Below are positions 36,955 to 45,329 of a stretch of 64,000 nt of DNA, piece after piece (the first letter of the stretch is position 1; each line of letters starts with the position of its first letter). The DNA is from Cupriavidus sp. WGlv3 (GTDB taxonomy: Bacteria > Pseudomonadota > Gammaproteobacteria > Burkholderiales > Burkholderiaceae). The stretch spans positions 186,001 through 250,000 of the forward strand of contig NZ_JALHRX010000006.1 in assembly GCF_023952475.1 (NCBI RefSeq), given 5' to 3'. The notes below the pieces were generated by a model. That model was not told where the DNA came from. It saw nothing but the letters and a program-made list of their open reading frames with translations, and ran no database searches. Both the position numbers and the translations under genes were made by a program.

Positions 36955-37458
36955 ATGGACGACCATACCTTTGATCCCGCGCGCCGGCGCTTCGCGCTGC
37001 AGTCGATGACGCTGGGTGGCGGCGCGCTGCTGGCCGGCACCGGCTGGGGCGCCACGCCGGACGCGCCCAACCAGACCGCGGCGCCGGTGCAGCAAGGCGG
37101 CCTGAGCCCGCGCCTGACGCTGCATGCGCTCGACACCTACCACGGCACGCCCGCGGCCGGCATGCGCGTGGAGATGTTCCGCATCGACCATGGCCAGCGC
37201 GTGCCGCTGCAGACCGTCACGCTGGCCGCCAACGGCCGCAGCGAGCCGCCGCTGCTGATCGGCGACAGCTACCGCACCGGCACCTATGAACTGATCCTGC
37301 ACGCCGACGAATACTTCGCCGCGCGCAAGGCCAGCCTGCCGCAACCGTCGTTCCTGTCGAAGATCCCGCTGCGCGTGCGCGTCACCGACGCAGGCCAGCG
37401 CATCCACCTGCCCGTGCTGTTCGGGCCGTGGAGCTACAACTACTACCGCGGCAGCTGA
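36955..37458 (+). CDS. Tat-exported transthyretin-like hydroxyisourate hydrolase
   Basis: A 167-residue protein with a twin-arginine signal (PARRRFALQSM at residues 8-18, then a hydrophobic GGGALLAGTG region), followed by a transthyretin-like domain. The catalytic positions are kept: His in LTLHALDT, Arg in NGRSEPPLL, His in QRIHLPVL, and the terminal YYRGS. It should therefore be active on 5-hydroxyisourate but in the periplasm. Its stop is followed after 30 bases by a second, cytosolic copy. Tandem exported and cytosolic forms suggest two compartments of urate oxidation, or that this copy has another role. Confidence 0.8.
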   Translation: MDDHTFDPARRRFALQSMTLGGGALLAGTGWGATPDAPNQTAAPVQQGGLSPRLTLHALDTYHGTPAAGMRVEMFRIDHGQRVPLQTVTLAANGRSEPPLLIGDSYRTGTYELILHADEYFAARKASLPQPSFLSKIPLRVRVTDAGQRIHLPVLFGPWSYNYYRGS

Positions 37459-37488
37459 GCGCGCGGCCAAACCCGGAGAGATCGCATC

Positions 37489-37824
37489 ATGGCAGGTATC
37501 AGCACCCATGTGCTCGACGTATCGCTGGGCCGCCCGGTGGCCGGCATGCAGGTCGAGTTGTTCGACGTCGCGGTGCAGCCGCCCCGGCTGCTCGCGCGCA
37601 CCCGCACCAACCACGACGGGCGCACCGACGCGCCGATGCTGCCGCCGGCGCAGGCGCGCACCGGCGAGTTCGAGCTGCGCTTCTGGGTGGCGGATTACTT
37701 CCGCACCCCCGACGTGTTCGCCGACATCGTGCCGGTGCGCTTCACCATCGCGGATGCCGCGCAGCACTACCATGTGCCGCTGCTGTGTTCGCCGTGGAGC
37801 TTCGGCACCTATCGCGGCAGTTGA
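37489..37824 (+). CDS. uraH: 5-hydroxyisourate hydrolase (cytosolic)
   Basis: A 111-residue HIU hydrolase of the transthyretin fold with no signal. Catalytic residues are visible: His in ISTHVLDVSLGRP, Arg in DGRTDAPML, His in HYHVPLLCSPWSF, and the C-terminal YRGS. It converts 5-hydroxyisourate to OHCU, which UraD (33623-34141) then decarboxylates. It is the third gene of the MFS/HIUH operon; GGAGAG precedes the start. Confidence 0.9.
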   Translation: MAGISTHVLDVSLGRPVAGMQVELFDVAVQPPRLLARTRTNHDGRTDAPMLPPAQARTGEFELRFWVADYFRTPDVFADIVPVRFTIADAAQHYHVPLLCSPWSFGTYRGS

Positions 37825-37846
37825 ACGCCAGGGCGCAGGCCCGCGC

Positions 37847-38293
37847 CTAGCGCGGCTTGCGCACCTCCGCCTCGTCGTGCGACAGCGCCTTGCCGTCGCC
37901 GGCGCGCGGCATCATCGGCGGCACCGGCTTGCCGGTGCGCTTTTCCACCAGTTGCGAGCGGCGCTCGCCGCGCGCGAACAGGTGGTGTTCTCCCCACTGG
38001 CGCAACGCCACCATGATGGGGAACAGGCTCTCCCCCATTTCCGTCAGCACGTACTCCTGGTAGGCACTGCCGTCCGAGGCGGGCCGCGTCGCCAGGATGC
38101 CGGCTTCCACCAGCCGCCGCAGGCGGTCGGACAGGATATTGCGCGCCACTGCCAGGCTGCGCTGGAAATCGCTGAAGCGGTGCATGCCGTCGAAGGCATC
38201 GCGCACGATCATCAGCGACCAGCGGTCGCCAACCAGCGCCAGCGCGCGCGCCACGGGGCAGGTGTCTTCGCTCGGGTCCTTGCGGGTGACCAT
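37847..38293 (-). CDS. HxlR-family transcriptional regulator
   Basis: A 148-residue winged-helix regulator. The HxlR signature CPVARALALVGDRWSLMIVRDAF starts at Cys12, and RNILSDRLRRLVEAGIL forms the recognition part; the tail is charged. Divergent from an MFS gene across 105 bases that contain a large imperfect inverted repeat, so it probably represses that carrier. HxlR proteins often sense thiol or quinone stress through their conserved cysteine. Confidence 0.85.
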   Translation of the reverse strand: MVTRKDPSEDTCPVARALALVGDRWSLMIVRDAFDGMHRFSDFQRSLAVARNILSDRLRRLVEAGILATRPASDGSAYQEYVLTEMGESLFPIMVALRQWGEHHLFARGERRSQLVEKRTGKPVPPMMPRAGDGKALSHDEAEVRKPR

Positions 38294-38329
38294 GTCTGGC
38301 TAGCCTTGGGCGCATCGCCCGCTGTCAAA

Positions 38330-38387
38330 GTGGTTGCATTTTAAAACTAGTAGCCTTACGCTTCAACTGGTTTTGATTTGCAACCAC
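38330..38387. promoter_or_regulatory. Inverted-repeat operator for HxlR
   Basis: GTGGTTGCATTTTAAAAC (38330-38347) faces GTTTTGATTTGCAACCAC (38370-38387), 18-base arms that match at 15 of 18 positions, with a 22-base AT-rich spacer between. It lies between the divergent hxlR and MFS genes and ends eleven bases before the MFS start, where it would block transcription or initiation. Confidence 0.65.
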
Positions 38388-38398
38388 TTGGAAGCGAT

Positions 38399-39643
38399 AT
38401 GGAAACCTGCTCGCGCGCGCCGGACCTGGCATCGCCCACCCCCCACCCCGCGGCCTTGCCCGCACCGCTGCCGCGCGCCGCGGTGCTGCTGTTCGCCTGC
38501 GCCAGCGGGCTGAGCGTGGCCAACGTCTATTACGCGCAGCCGCTGCTGGACGCGCTGATGGCGGAATTCCACATCGGTGCCGCCGCCATCGGCGGCGTGG
38601 TCACCGCCACCCAGGCCGGCTGCGCACTGGCGCTGCTGTTGCTGGTGCCTCTCGGCGACCTGCTGCCGCGCCGCCGCCTGATGCTGGCGCAGGTGCTGGC
38701 GCTGGCCGGCGCGCTGGCCATGGTGGCGCTGGCGCCATCGGTCCCGCTGCTGCTGGCGGGGATGCTGCTGACCGGCCTGCTCGGCACCGCCATGACGCAG
38801 GGGCTGATCGCCTATGCGGCCGCCGCGGCAGCGCCGCGGGAACGCGGGCACGTGGTCGGCACCGCGCAGGGCGGCGTGTTTGCCGGCTTGCTGCTGGCGC
38901 GCGTGGTCGCCGGCGGCGTCAGCGACCTGGCCGGCTGGCGCAGCGTTTACGTCTGCGCCGCCGCGGCCATGCTGGTGCTGGCCCTGCTGCTGTGGCGCTC
39001 GCTGCCGGTGCTGCCCGGCCCCGCGCAGCGGATGCGCTATGCCAGCCTGGTGTGGTCGATGCTCGCGCTGCTGCGCCGCGACCGGGTCCTGCAGATCCGC
39101 GGCATGATCGCGCTGCTGATGTTCGCCGCGTTCAATATCTTCTGGAGCGCGCTGGTGCTGCCGCTGAGCGCACCGCCCTACCAGCTGTCGCACACTGCCA
39201 TCGGCGCATTTGGGCTGGTCGGCGCGGCCGGTGCGCTGGCCGCGGCGCGCGCGGGGCGCTGGGCCGACCAGGGCCTCGGCCAGCGCACCACCTTCGCGGC
39301 CCTTGTGCTGCTGGTGGCCGCATGGCTGCCGCTGTCATGGCTTGGCGCCTCGCTGTGGCCGCTCGCGCTTGGCATCGTGCTGCTCGACCTGGGCGGCCAG
39401 GCCATCCACGTCACCAACCAGAGCATGATCTTCCGCGCCGACGCCACCGCGCACAGCCGGCTGGTCGGCGCCTACATGCTGTTCTACGCGACCGGCAGCG
39501 GCCTGGGCGCGCTTGCCACCACGGCCACCTACGACGTTGCCGGCTGGCGTGGCGTGTGCTTGCTGGGCGCGGGGGTCAGCTTGCTGGCGCTGGGGTTCTG
39601 GGCCGGCACGCGGCGTTGGATGCCGGCGCGGGCGACGTCATAG
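38399..39643 (+). CDS. MFS carrier, drug:H+ antiporter (DHA) type
   Basis: A 414-residue twelve-helix carrier. It has the DHA-type VANVYYAQPLLDAL in helix 1 and VPLGDLLPRRRLML in the loop between helices 2 and 3. Genes of this shape next to an HxlR regulator are usually exporters of small toxic compounds or amino acids. The ATG at 38399 is used rather than the upstream TTG at 38378 because the latter lies inside the operator and precedes no conserved sequence. Confidence 0.8.
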   Translation: METCSRAPDLASPTPHPAALPAPLPRAAVLLFACASGLSVANVYYAQPLLDALMAEFHIGAAAIGGVVTATQAGCALALLLLVPLGDLLPRRRLMLAQVLALAGALAMVALAPSVPLLLAGMLLTGLLGTAMTQGLIAYAAAAAAPRERGHVVGTAQGGVFAGLLLARVVAGGVSDLAGWRSVYVCAAAAMLVLALLLWRSLPVLPGPAQRMRYASLVWSMLALLRRDRVLQIRGMIALLMFAAFNIFWSALVLPLSAPPYQLSHTAIGAFGLVGAAGALAAARAGRWADQGLGQRTTFAALVLLVAAWLPLSWLGASLWPLALGIVLLDLGGQAIHVTNQSMIFRADATAHSRLVGAYMLFYATGSGLGALATTATYDVAGWRGVCLLGAGVSLLALGFWAGTRRWMPARATS

Positions 39644-39761
39644 CGTCGCCTCACCCGTTCAGACGAAAACACGCGAAAGCGGGAAAAAATCCGGGCAAGA
39701 AGGCCTTAGAATCTCGCATCTAACCCGATTCCATCACGTGAAAGTTCTTACCCGCCTCAAG

Positions 39762-40331
39762 ATGAAGCAGTTTCCCCTGCTCTGCGCCGCACTACTGGCC
39801 TCCGTTTCCGTCCACGCCGCAACCAGCGCGGCCCAGCCCGAGCCGGCCGGCAATACCGCGGCGCCGCTGGGCCTGGAACTCGGCAAGGCCAAATGCTCGC
39901 GCCTGTCACCGCCGCAGAACCATGCCAGGACCGGCACCTCCGAATGGGCCGGCGGCGATACGGTGGAACTGAAGCACCTCGAGCGCTTCCATCTGCCCGG
40001 CCTGTCGCGCGTGGTGCTGAACTGCGATGCGCAGGATGCGGTGGCGCTGGTCACCATGACCTTCGAGCGCCCTGCCATGGAAGAGGTGCGCAGGAAGCTG
40101 GACGAGCGCTATGCCGCCGTGCGCAAGACCGAAGGCACGGCGGAGAACGGCTATGCCGAATGGAGCGCCGCCAATGGCAGCCTGGAGTTGCTCTACGGGC
40201 GCGACAGCAAGCACTTCACCGTGGCTTACTGGGCCAGGGGCGCCAAGGCGAAGTACTTCGCCTACAGCGGCGGCGGCAGGAAGCCTGCGGCGACTGCCAC
40301 CGCGGCACCGCCCCAACCTGCGCCACTGTAA
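39762..40331 (+). CDS. Secreted hypothetical protein
   Basis: A 189-residue protein with a signal peptide (MKQFPLLCAALLASVSVHAAT). The mature part has two cysteines (AKCSRL and VLNCDAQ) and an alternating strand/helix pattern; the C terminus is Ala/Pro-rich. I do not recognise a family. A GTG at 39738 would add eight residues but the ATG fits the signal better. It is a single gene with no evident partners. Confidence 0.65.
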   Translation: MKQFPLLCAALLASVSVHAATSAAQPEPAGNTAAPLGLELGKAKCSRLSPPQNHARTGTSEWAGGDTVELKHLERFHLPGLSRVVLNCDAQDAVALVTMTFERPAMEEVRRKLDERYAAVRKTEGTAENGYAEWSAANGSLELLYGRDSKHFTVAYWARGAKAKYFAYSGGGRKPAATATAAPPQPAPL

Positions 40332-40673
40332 GCGACATGTCGGCGACGCGGACTTGCCAGGTCGTGTCGCCAGCGGCTTCCGGGCGCCGAGATCATCACT
40401 GCAAGCGCCACATCCGTAGCGCGGGGCATTGCGCAATGCTTCTCGATTCCCCTGTATCGAAACCGCCGTGTCGCCTATGCTGTCCAATGCGACGGATAAA
40501 AATCCGCGCAGCATTCGCATGAACTGAACAACAACAAGGGGCAAGTCCCCCAAAGCGGGGAAGCGCGCTGCCAGCTGGCGCCTTCCGCGCGTTGCCTTGG
40601 CCTGGTCACGGGGTGAGTCGATCGCACACGAGCATGTGGGGGCTCGTGGGCGAGATACGCCGTTGACGACAAC
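40332..40673. other. Gene-free stretch, 342 bases
   Basis: No credible gene on either strand. A 61-codon frame beginning at ATG 40337 is Arg/Cys/Ser-rich and has no ribosome site or family look. The region includes ACAACAACAAGGGGC near 40530 and weak G/C hairpins, and it probably carries the promoter of the gene at 40674. No clear -35/-10 pair stands out. Confidence 0.4.
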
Positions 40674-42083
40674 ATGACAGACCAATTCCTGTTTAGTAAG
40701 CCGTTCACGTTTCTCGCCTGCGCCGGCATGACAGAAGTCAGGGACGGCATCGAGGCACTGGAAGCGCTTCCGGGCCACCTGTTCTGGCTGGAGAACGAGG
40801 ACTTCATCCGCCGGGTCTACGTACCCGATTTCCTGGAGCAAAGCCGCGCCGCGCTCGAGGCCGCGATGCCGGGCGGGCCGGAGCTGATCGACGCCCTCGC
40901 GCCCGAGATCCGCCGCAGCCCGCCCGTGCTGCCGGCACTGCGGCAACTGTCCGCGGACCAGGCCGCGCTGGCCCACTCGTACTGCTACTGGGGCTATTGC
41001 GCCGATGTGGTCGGGCGCGCCCAGGGCATCCCGCGCAGCGCCATCGCGCGCCAGTTCGAGCGCGCCGCCGCCGCGCGCGATGGCGCGCACAAGCTGCAAT
41101 GGCTGTGCCCATGCTGCGGCGGCCGGGCGCAGTACCAGGTCGATGGTTTGCTGGCATCGCAGCGGCCGGTGCGCCAGGGCGGCTTTTCGCTCGAATGCGC
41201 GCATTGCGGACACCAGGAGCGGCTCTATGCCGGCTTCCTGCACGCGGGCCGGCTCGAATGCCGCTGCGCGCTATGCACCGGTTTTGTCCAGTCGCTGGCG
41301 GGCCAGCTGGCGCGCGCTGCGCGCAAGCTGTGCGCCAGCCTGGAAGACTATGCGTGGATGCACGCGGTAGACACCGCCGCCGAAATCGGCGAACTCAAGG
41401 ATGCCTCGCTGCAACGAATTGCACACGGGGACAAGCCTTCCGCCAACGCGATGGCGTTCGCGGCGGCGGCCCAGTCCGGCGAGGTGCGCACCATGCCGGA
41501 ACTGCTCGCCCGCATCGACCCCACGCTGGAAAGCCGGCTCGACAAGAACCCCAGGGCGTGGGCGCTCTTGTGCGAGCTGCTGCGCGAAGGCGTGGTCGAT
41601 GGCGAATGCACCATCTATGACCACGACGGCCGCAAGCACGTGGCGCTTGAAATTGCCTTGCTCGACGACGACCCGGCGCTCGACGGCGGCACGGCGCAGG
41701 ACTATCTCGCGACCCTGCTGCGCGGCTACCAGCCGGCCGAGCCCGACGCCTTCGTCGGCTGGCTGAAAGCGCTGAAGCGGCTGCGCCTTTGCACCGGCCG
41801 GTTCAATGCGGCCGTCGACGTATCGTGGAAACCCAACCTGGAGCACTGCCGCATCCTGACCGCGCGCTGGCTGCAGGACACGGCGCCGCTTGCGCCATTG
41901 GCCGCGCCCGGCAGCGCCCCGTGGCCGCTGCCAGCGCAGCACGCGCGCACCCCGGAACGCCCGGTGTATCTCGACGCCGAACTGGAGGCCGTGCAGCTGC
42001 TCAAGTCGCTCGGCTATATCCTGCTCAGTCCGGAGGACATCCGTTCGCAACGGGATCCCGCCGAGTCCACCGGACTCGACTGA
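40674..42083 (+). CDS. Hypothetical protein with zinc-ribbon-like cysteine clusters
   Basis: A 469-residue protein with no signal or membrane segments. Cysteine clusters are CPCC (residues 145-148), CAHC (175-178) and CRCALC (196-201), a spacing compatible with one or two zinc-ribbon folds. The upstream third is helical, and the C-terminal half is helical with acidic loops (LDDDPALDGGTAQDY). I do not recognise the family. It is flanked by a gene-free stretch on the left and by hairpins on the right, so it is probably monocistronic. Nucleic-acid binding is a guess from the zinc ribbon alone. Confidence 0.65.
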   Translation: MTDQFLFSKPFTFLACAGMTEVRDGIEALEALPGHLFWLENEDFIRRVYVPDFLEQSRAALEAAMPGGPELIDALAPEIRRSPPVLPALRQLSADQAALAHSYCYWGYCADVVGRAQGIPRSAIARQFERAAAARDGAHKLQWLCPCCGGRAQYQVDGLLASQRPVRQGGFSLECAHCGHQERLYAGFLHAGRLECRCALCTGFVQSLAGQLARAARKLCASLEDYAWMHAVDTAAEIGELKDASLQRIAHGDKPSANAMAFAAAAQSGEVRTMPELLARIDPTLESRLDKNPRAWALLCELLREGVVDGECTIYDHDGRKHVALEIALLDDDPALDGGTAQDYLATLLRGYQPAEPDAFVGWLKALKRLRLCTGRFNAAVDVSWKPNLEHCRILTARWLQDTAPLAPLAAPGSAPWPLPAQHARTPERPVYLDAELEAVQLLKSLGYILLSPEDIRSQRDPAESTGLD

Positions 42084-42090
42084 GCGCATC

Positions 42091-42112
42091 CGCGGCGGCC
42101 CTGCCCGCCGCG
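42091..42112. terminator. GC-rich hairpin after the zinc-ribbon gene
   Basis: CGCGGCGG (42091-42098) pairs perfectly with CCGCCGCG (42105-42112) around six bases, eight bases past the stop codon. A second perfect stem (CGAGTCC/GGACTCG, 42062-42078) precedes it in the last codons. There is no T-run, so this is a weak terminator candidate. Confidence 0.35.
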
Positions 42113-42222
42113 TACCGCGCATATCGAAGCGCGGATTTATTCGTTGGTATGGGGGCGCAGCGCGCGTACGTTCGGGGGTTCCGATATTGAACACCCCGAA
42201 CATCCCAAACGCCCCGAAAGCC

Positions 42223-43203
42223 ATGACCGCTTCCCGACGCCAGTTCCTGCGCCACGGCGCCGCCGCCACGGCTGCGCTTGCCTCCGGCCCCCTCCTCTCC
42301 TTCACCACCTTCGCCGCCGGCGATGCGCATGCACAGGTCCGCCCGGTGCTGAAGGCCGGCGACCAGAAGGGCGGCCTGCGCGCGCTGCTCGAATCCGCCA
42401 ACGCGCTCGAGGGCCTGGCCTATGACATCCAGTGGACCGAGTTCCCCGCCGCGGCACCGCTGGCCGAGGCGCTCAACGCGGGCGCGGTCGACAGCGGCCC
42501 GATCGGCGATGCGCCGGCCATCTTCGCGCTGGCCGCCGGCACGCGCATCCGGCTGATCGGTGCCAACCGCTCTGACCCCTACGGCACCGCGGTGCTGGTG
42601 CGGCCCGACTCGCCCTTGCGGCAGGCGGTCGACCTGAAAGGCAAGAGCATCGGCACCAACCGTGGCTCGATCGGGCACCTGATCGCGCTCAAGGCGCTGG
42701 AATCGGCCGGACTGAAACCGGACGATGCCAACCTGCGCTTCCTGCCGCCCGCGGATGCCAAGCTGGCGCTGAGCAGCGGCTCGATCGATGCCTGGGCCAC
42801 GTGGGAACCCTATACCGCGATGGCCGAAACCAGCCAGCACGCACGCGTGCTGGTCAACGGCCGCGGGCTGTGGTCCGGCCTCAGCTACCTGGCCGCGACC
42901 GACGCCGCGCTGGCAAGCAAGCGCGCGGTGCTGCAGGACTTCCTGCACCGCGTGGTGCGCGCGCAGCATTGGTCCTACCAGCATGTGCCGGAGTTCTCGG
43001 CGGCGCTGGCCCGCATCATCGGCATCTCGCCGCAAGCGGCGCGGCTGCAGTTCGAGCGGCGCCGCACGCAGTGGCGCAGCATCGACGCGGCGCTGATCGC
43101 CGAGCAGCAGCGCACCGCCGATTTCTACCTGAAGGCCGGGCTGCTCAGGCAGCGGCTCGATGTGCGGCAGACCTTTGACTCCGGGTTCTCCCTGAGCGCC
43201 TGA
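42223..43203 (+). CDS. SsuA/TauA-like sulfonate-type ABC binding protein (Tat signal)
   Basis: A 326-residue periplasmic binding protein with a twin-arginine signal (SRRQFLRHG at residues 4-12, then a hydrophobic segment ending ...DAHAQ). The mature part has the sulfonate/nitrate-binding fold: LKAGDQKGGLRALLESA, then APLAEALNAGAVDSG, and DLKGKSIGTNRGS. It is 248 bases upstream of tauA, on the same strand, and may serve the same ABC permease with a different sulfonate. A TTG 36 bases earlier is possible but would break the signal. Confidence 0.8.
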   Translation: MTASRRQFLRHGAAATAALASGPLLSFTTFAAGDAHAQVRPVLKAGDQKGGLRALLESANALEGLAYDIQWTEFPAAAPLAEALNAGAVDSGPIGDAPAIFALAAGTRIRLIGANRSDPYGTAVLVRPDSPLRQAVDLKGKSIGTNRGSIGHLIALKALESAGLKPDDANLRFLPPADAKLALSSGSIDAWATWEPYTAMAETSQHARVLVNGRGLWSGLSYLAATDAALASKRAVLQDFLHRVVRAQHWSYQHVPEFSAALARIIGISPQAARLQFERRRTQWRSIDAALIAEQQRTADFYLKAGLLRQRLDVRQTFDSGFSLSA

Positions 43204-43377
43204 GCGCCCGCGCCCGGCGCGTTGACGCCGCAAGCGGCGCTGGCGCGGCCCTGGCGCCGGCCGCCGCCGGTACAGGAATTCCATGATTGACGCAGCCCCG
43301 CGCCACCGCTCCCCGCGGCCCGGCGCGGCCTGCGCGCGCGCGGCCGGTTCTGGTCCCACCGAATTTCGGCAACTGGT

Positions 43378-43407
43378 CCTATAGGCCCGGAATCGGGCTC
43401 ACCTATA
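43378..43407 (+). promoter_or_regulatory. Possible TauR-like direct repeat upstream of tauA
   Basis: CCTATA occurs twice, at 43378-43383 and 43402-43407, with start-to-start spacing of 24 bases; a GCCCG-GAAT-CGGGC hairpin (43385-43398) lies between them. CTATA-type direct repeats are known targets of TauR, a MocR regulator of taurine genes. There is no tauR beside this operon, so the link is tentative. One of the copies could instead be a -10 element. Confidence 0.3.
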
Positions 43408-43451
43408 AAGCCGTGACCCCCAAACCCATTTCTCATCCGAGGAGCACAACC

Positions 43452-44459
43452 ATGCGGTGGATCAAGCAGATCGCGATGTATTTCGCCCTGGCGGCGGCGC
43501 TGGCGCCGGCCGCACCGACCGTGCAGGCCCAAAGCAAGAATGTAGTGATTGCTTACCAGGACATGGTCGTGCCCTGGCGCTATGCGCAGGACATGAAGGA
43601 GCTGGAAAAGCAGACCGGCTACACGATCTCGTTCCGGCAGTTCGGCGGCGGCGGCGATGTGATCCGCGCCATGGCCTCGGGCCAGATCGCCATCGGCGAA
43701 GCCGGCACCTCGCCGATCGCCTCGGCACTGTCGCAAGGACTCGATGTCGAGCTGTTCTGGATCCTGGACGACATCAACGCGGCCGAAGCCATGGTCGCGC
43801 GCAATGGCAGCAAGATCGCCAGCGTCGCCGACCTGAAGGGCAAGCGCGTCGGCGTGCCGTTCGTGTCGACCACGCACTACCACACGCTGGTCGCACTGGA
43901 GCGCGCGAAGATCAATCCGAAGGACGTGCGCATCGTCAATATGCGCCCGCCCGAGGTGGCCGCCGCATGGGAACGCGGCGATATCGACGCCACCTTCATC
44001 TGGGATCCGGTGCTGGCCAAGCTCAAGCAGTCCGGCACGGTGCTGACCACCTCGGGACAGATCGCCGCCGACACCGGCAAGGCGACCTTCGACGGCATGA
44101 TCGCCAACAAGAAGTTCGCGCGCGAGAACCCCGACTTCATGGTCAAGCTGGTGCGCGTGCTGGCCGCGGCGGATGAAAACTACCGCAAGAACAAGGCGTC
44201 GTGGACAGCCGATTCGCCCATGGTGAAGGCCGTGGCCAAGGTCTCCGGCGCCAAGCCCGAGACCGTGCCCGCCAGCATGGCGCTGTACAGCTTCCCCACG
44301 CTGCAGGAACAGGTCTCCGAGCGCTGGCTCGGCGGCGGCGCGGCGCGCGCGCTGCAGTCCGCGGCGCAGTTCCTCAAGGAGCAGGGCACCATCCAGACCG
44401 TGCTGCCGGACTATGGCCCCGGCGTCAACGCGGAATGGGCCAGGCGGGCGCTGCGCTGA
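43452..44459 (+). CDS. tauA: Taurine ABC transporter periplasmic binding protein
   Basis: A 335-residue binding protein with a signal peptide (MRWIKQIAMYFALAAALAP, cleavage near VQAQ). TauA features are VVIAYQDMVVPWRYAQ, GGGGDVIRAMASGQIAIGEAGTSP-type residues in outline, WILDDINAAEAMV, and VPFVSTTHYHTLVALE. GAGGAGCACAACC precedes the start. Genes for the ATPase and permease follow on the same strand. It delivers taurine or a related short sulfonate to TauBC. This is the most diagnostic protein of the taurine set. Confidence 0.85.
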   Translation: MRWIKQIAMYFALAAALAPAAPTVQAQSKNVVIAYQDMVVPWRYAQDMKELEKQTGYTISFRQFGGGGDVIRAMASGQIAIGEAGTSPIASALSQGLDVELFWILDDINAAEAMVARNGSKIASVADLKGKRVGVPFVSTTHYHTLVALERAKINPKDVRIVNMRPPEVAAAWERGDIDATFIWDPVLAKLKQSGTVLTTSGQIAADTGKATFDGMIANKKFARENPDFMVKLVRVLAAADENYRKNKASWTADSPMVKAVAKVSGAKPETVPASMALYSFPTLQEQVSERWLGGGAARALQSAAQFLKEQGTIQTVLPDYGPGVNAEWARRALR

Positions 44460-44485
44460 CCACGCACCCCAGTTGCTGAAGCTGG

Positions 44486-44513
44486 CCGCCGCTCCCCCTC
44501 TTTCATGCGGCGG
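44486..44513. other. Intercistronic hairpin between tauA and tauB
   Basis: CCGCCGC (44486-44492) pairs with GCGGCGG (44507-44513) across a 14-base loop. Such stems after a binding-protein gene often allow more binding protein than permease to be made. The loop is long, so the stem is only moderately stable. Confidence 0.3.
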
Positions 44514-44542
44514 TCCCGTCGATCCTGTTGCGGAAGCCCATC

Positions 44543-45319
44543 ATGTACCAACTCGAAATCGATAATGTCAGTGTCAACTACGGCACGGCCGGCGGCGCGA
44601 AGACGCTGGCACTGTCGCAGGTCAATCTCACCATGGAGCGCGGCGATTTCGTGGTCGCGCTGGGTGCCTCGGGCTGCGGCAAGACCACCCTGCTGTCATG
44701 CATTGCAGGCTTCATGGAGCCGTCGGAGGGCGAGATCCGGCTGAGCGGCAAGCCCGTGCACGGCCCCGGCGCCGAGCGCGGCGTGGTGTTCCAGAAGCAT
44801 GCGTTGATGCCATGGCTCAGCGTCGAGGACAACGTTGCGCTTGGCCTGCGCCTGCGCGGCGTGTCCCACGCCGAGCGGCTGCGCATCGCCCATGAGAAGC
44901 TGGCCGCGGTCGGGCTGGAAAGCGTCGCCGCCAAGCCGGTCTACCAGCTCTCGGGCGGCATGCAGCAGCGCGTGGGGATTGCCCGCGCGCTCGCCTGCGA
45001 TCCGGCGGTCATGCTGATGGACGAACCGCTGGGCGCGCTCGACGCGCTCACGCGCGAGTCGATCCAGGCGCTGATCCTGAAGCTGTGGGCAAGCGAGCAG
45101 AAGATCGTCTTCTTCATCACGCACAGCGTGGAAGAGGCGCTGTTTCTGGCCACGCGGCTGATCGTGATGACGCCTTCGCCCGGACGCATCGCCCACACCT
45201 ATGAACTGCCGTTCGCGCGCCGCTTCATCGAATGCGGCGACGCCCGCGCGGTCAAGTCCGACCCGGAATTCATCCGCTACCGCGAAGAGATCGTCGACCT
45301 GATCCATGCCACTGCCTGA
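44543..45319 (+). CDS. tauB: Taurine ABC transporter ATPase
   Basis: A 258-residue ABC ATPase. Walker A is GASGCGKTT (residues 41-49), the signature is [15 protein letters not shown], and Walker B is [12 protein letters not shown] followed by the H-loop [14 protein letters not shown]. It belongs to the nitrate/sulfonate/taurine group. The ATG at 44543 ([11 protein letters not shown]) is used, not a TTG 15 bases upstream. It overlaps no neighbour; tauC begins eleven bases after the stop (45330). Confidence 0.85.
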   Translation: MYQLEIDNVSVNYGTAGGAKTLALSQVNLTMERGDFVVALGASGCGKTTLLSCIAGFMEPSEGEIRLSGKPVHGPGAERGVVFQKHALMPWLSVEDNVALGLRLRGVSHAERLRIAHEKLAAVGLESVAAKPVYQLSGGMQQRVGIARALACDPAVMLMDEPLGALDALTRESIQALILKLWASEQKIVFFITHSVEEALFLATRLIVMTPSPGRIAHTYELPFARRFIECGDARAVKSDPEFIRYREEIVDLIHATA

Positions 45320-45329
45320 GGAGACGCAG

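Noticed and set aside
40337..40522. A 61-codon frame in the gene-free stretch
   Set aside because: No ribosome site, a Cys/Arg/Ser-rich product and no partner gene.
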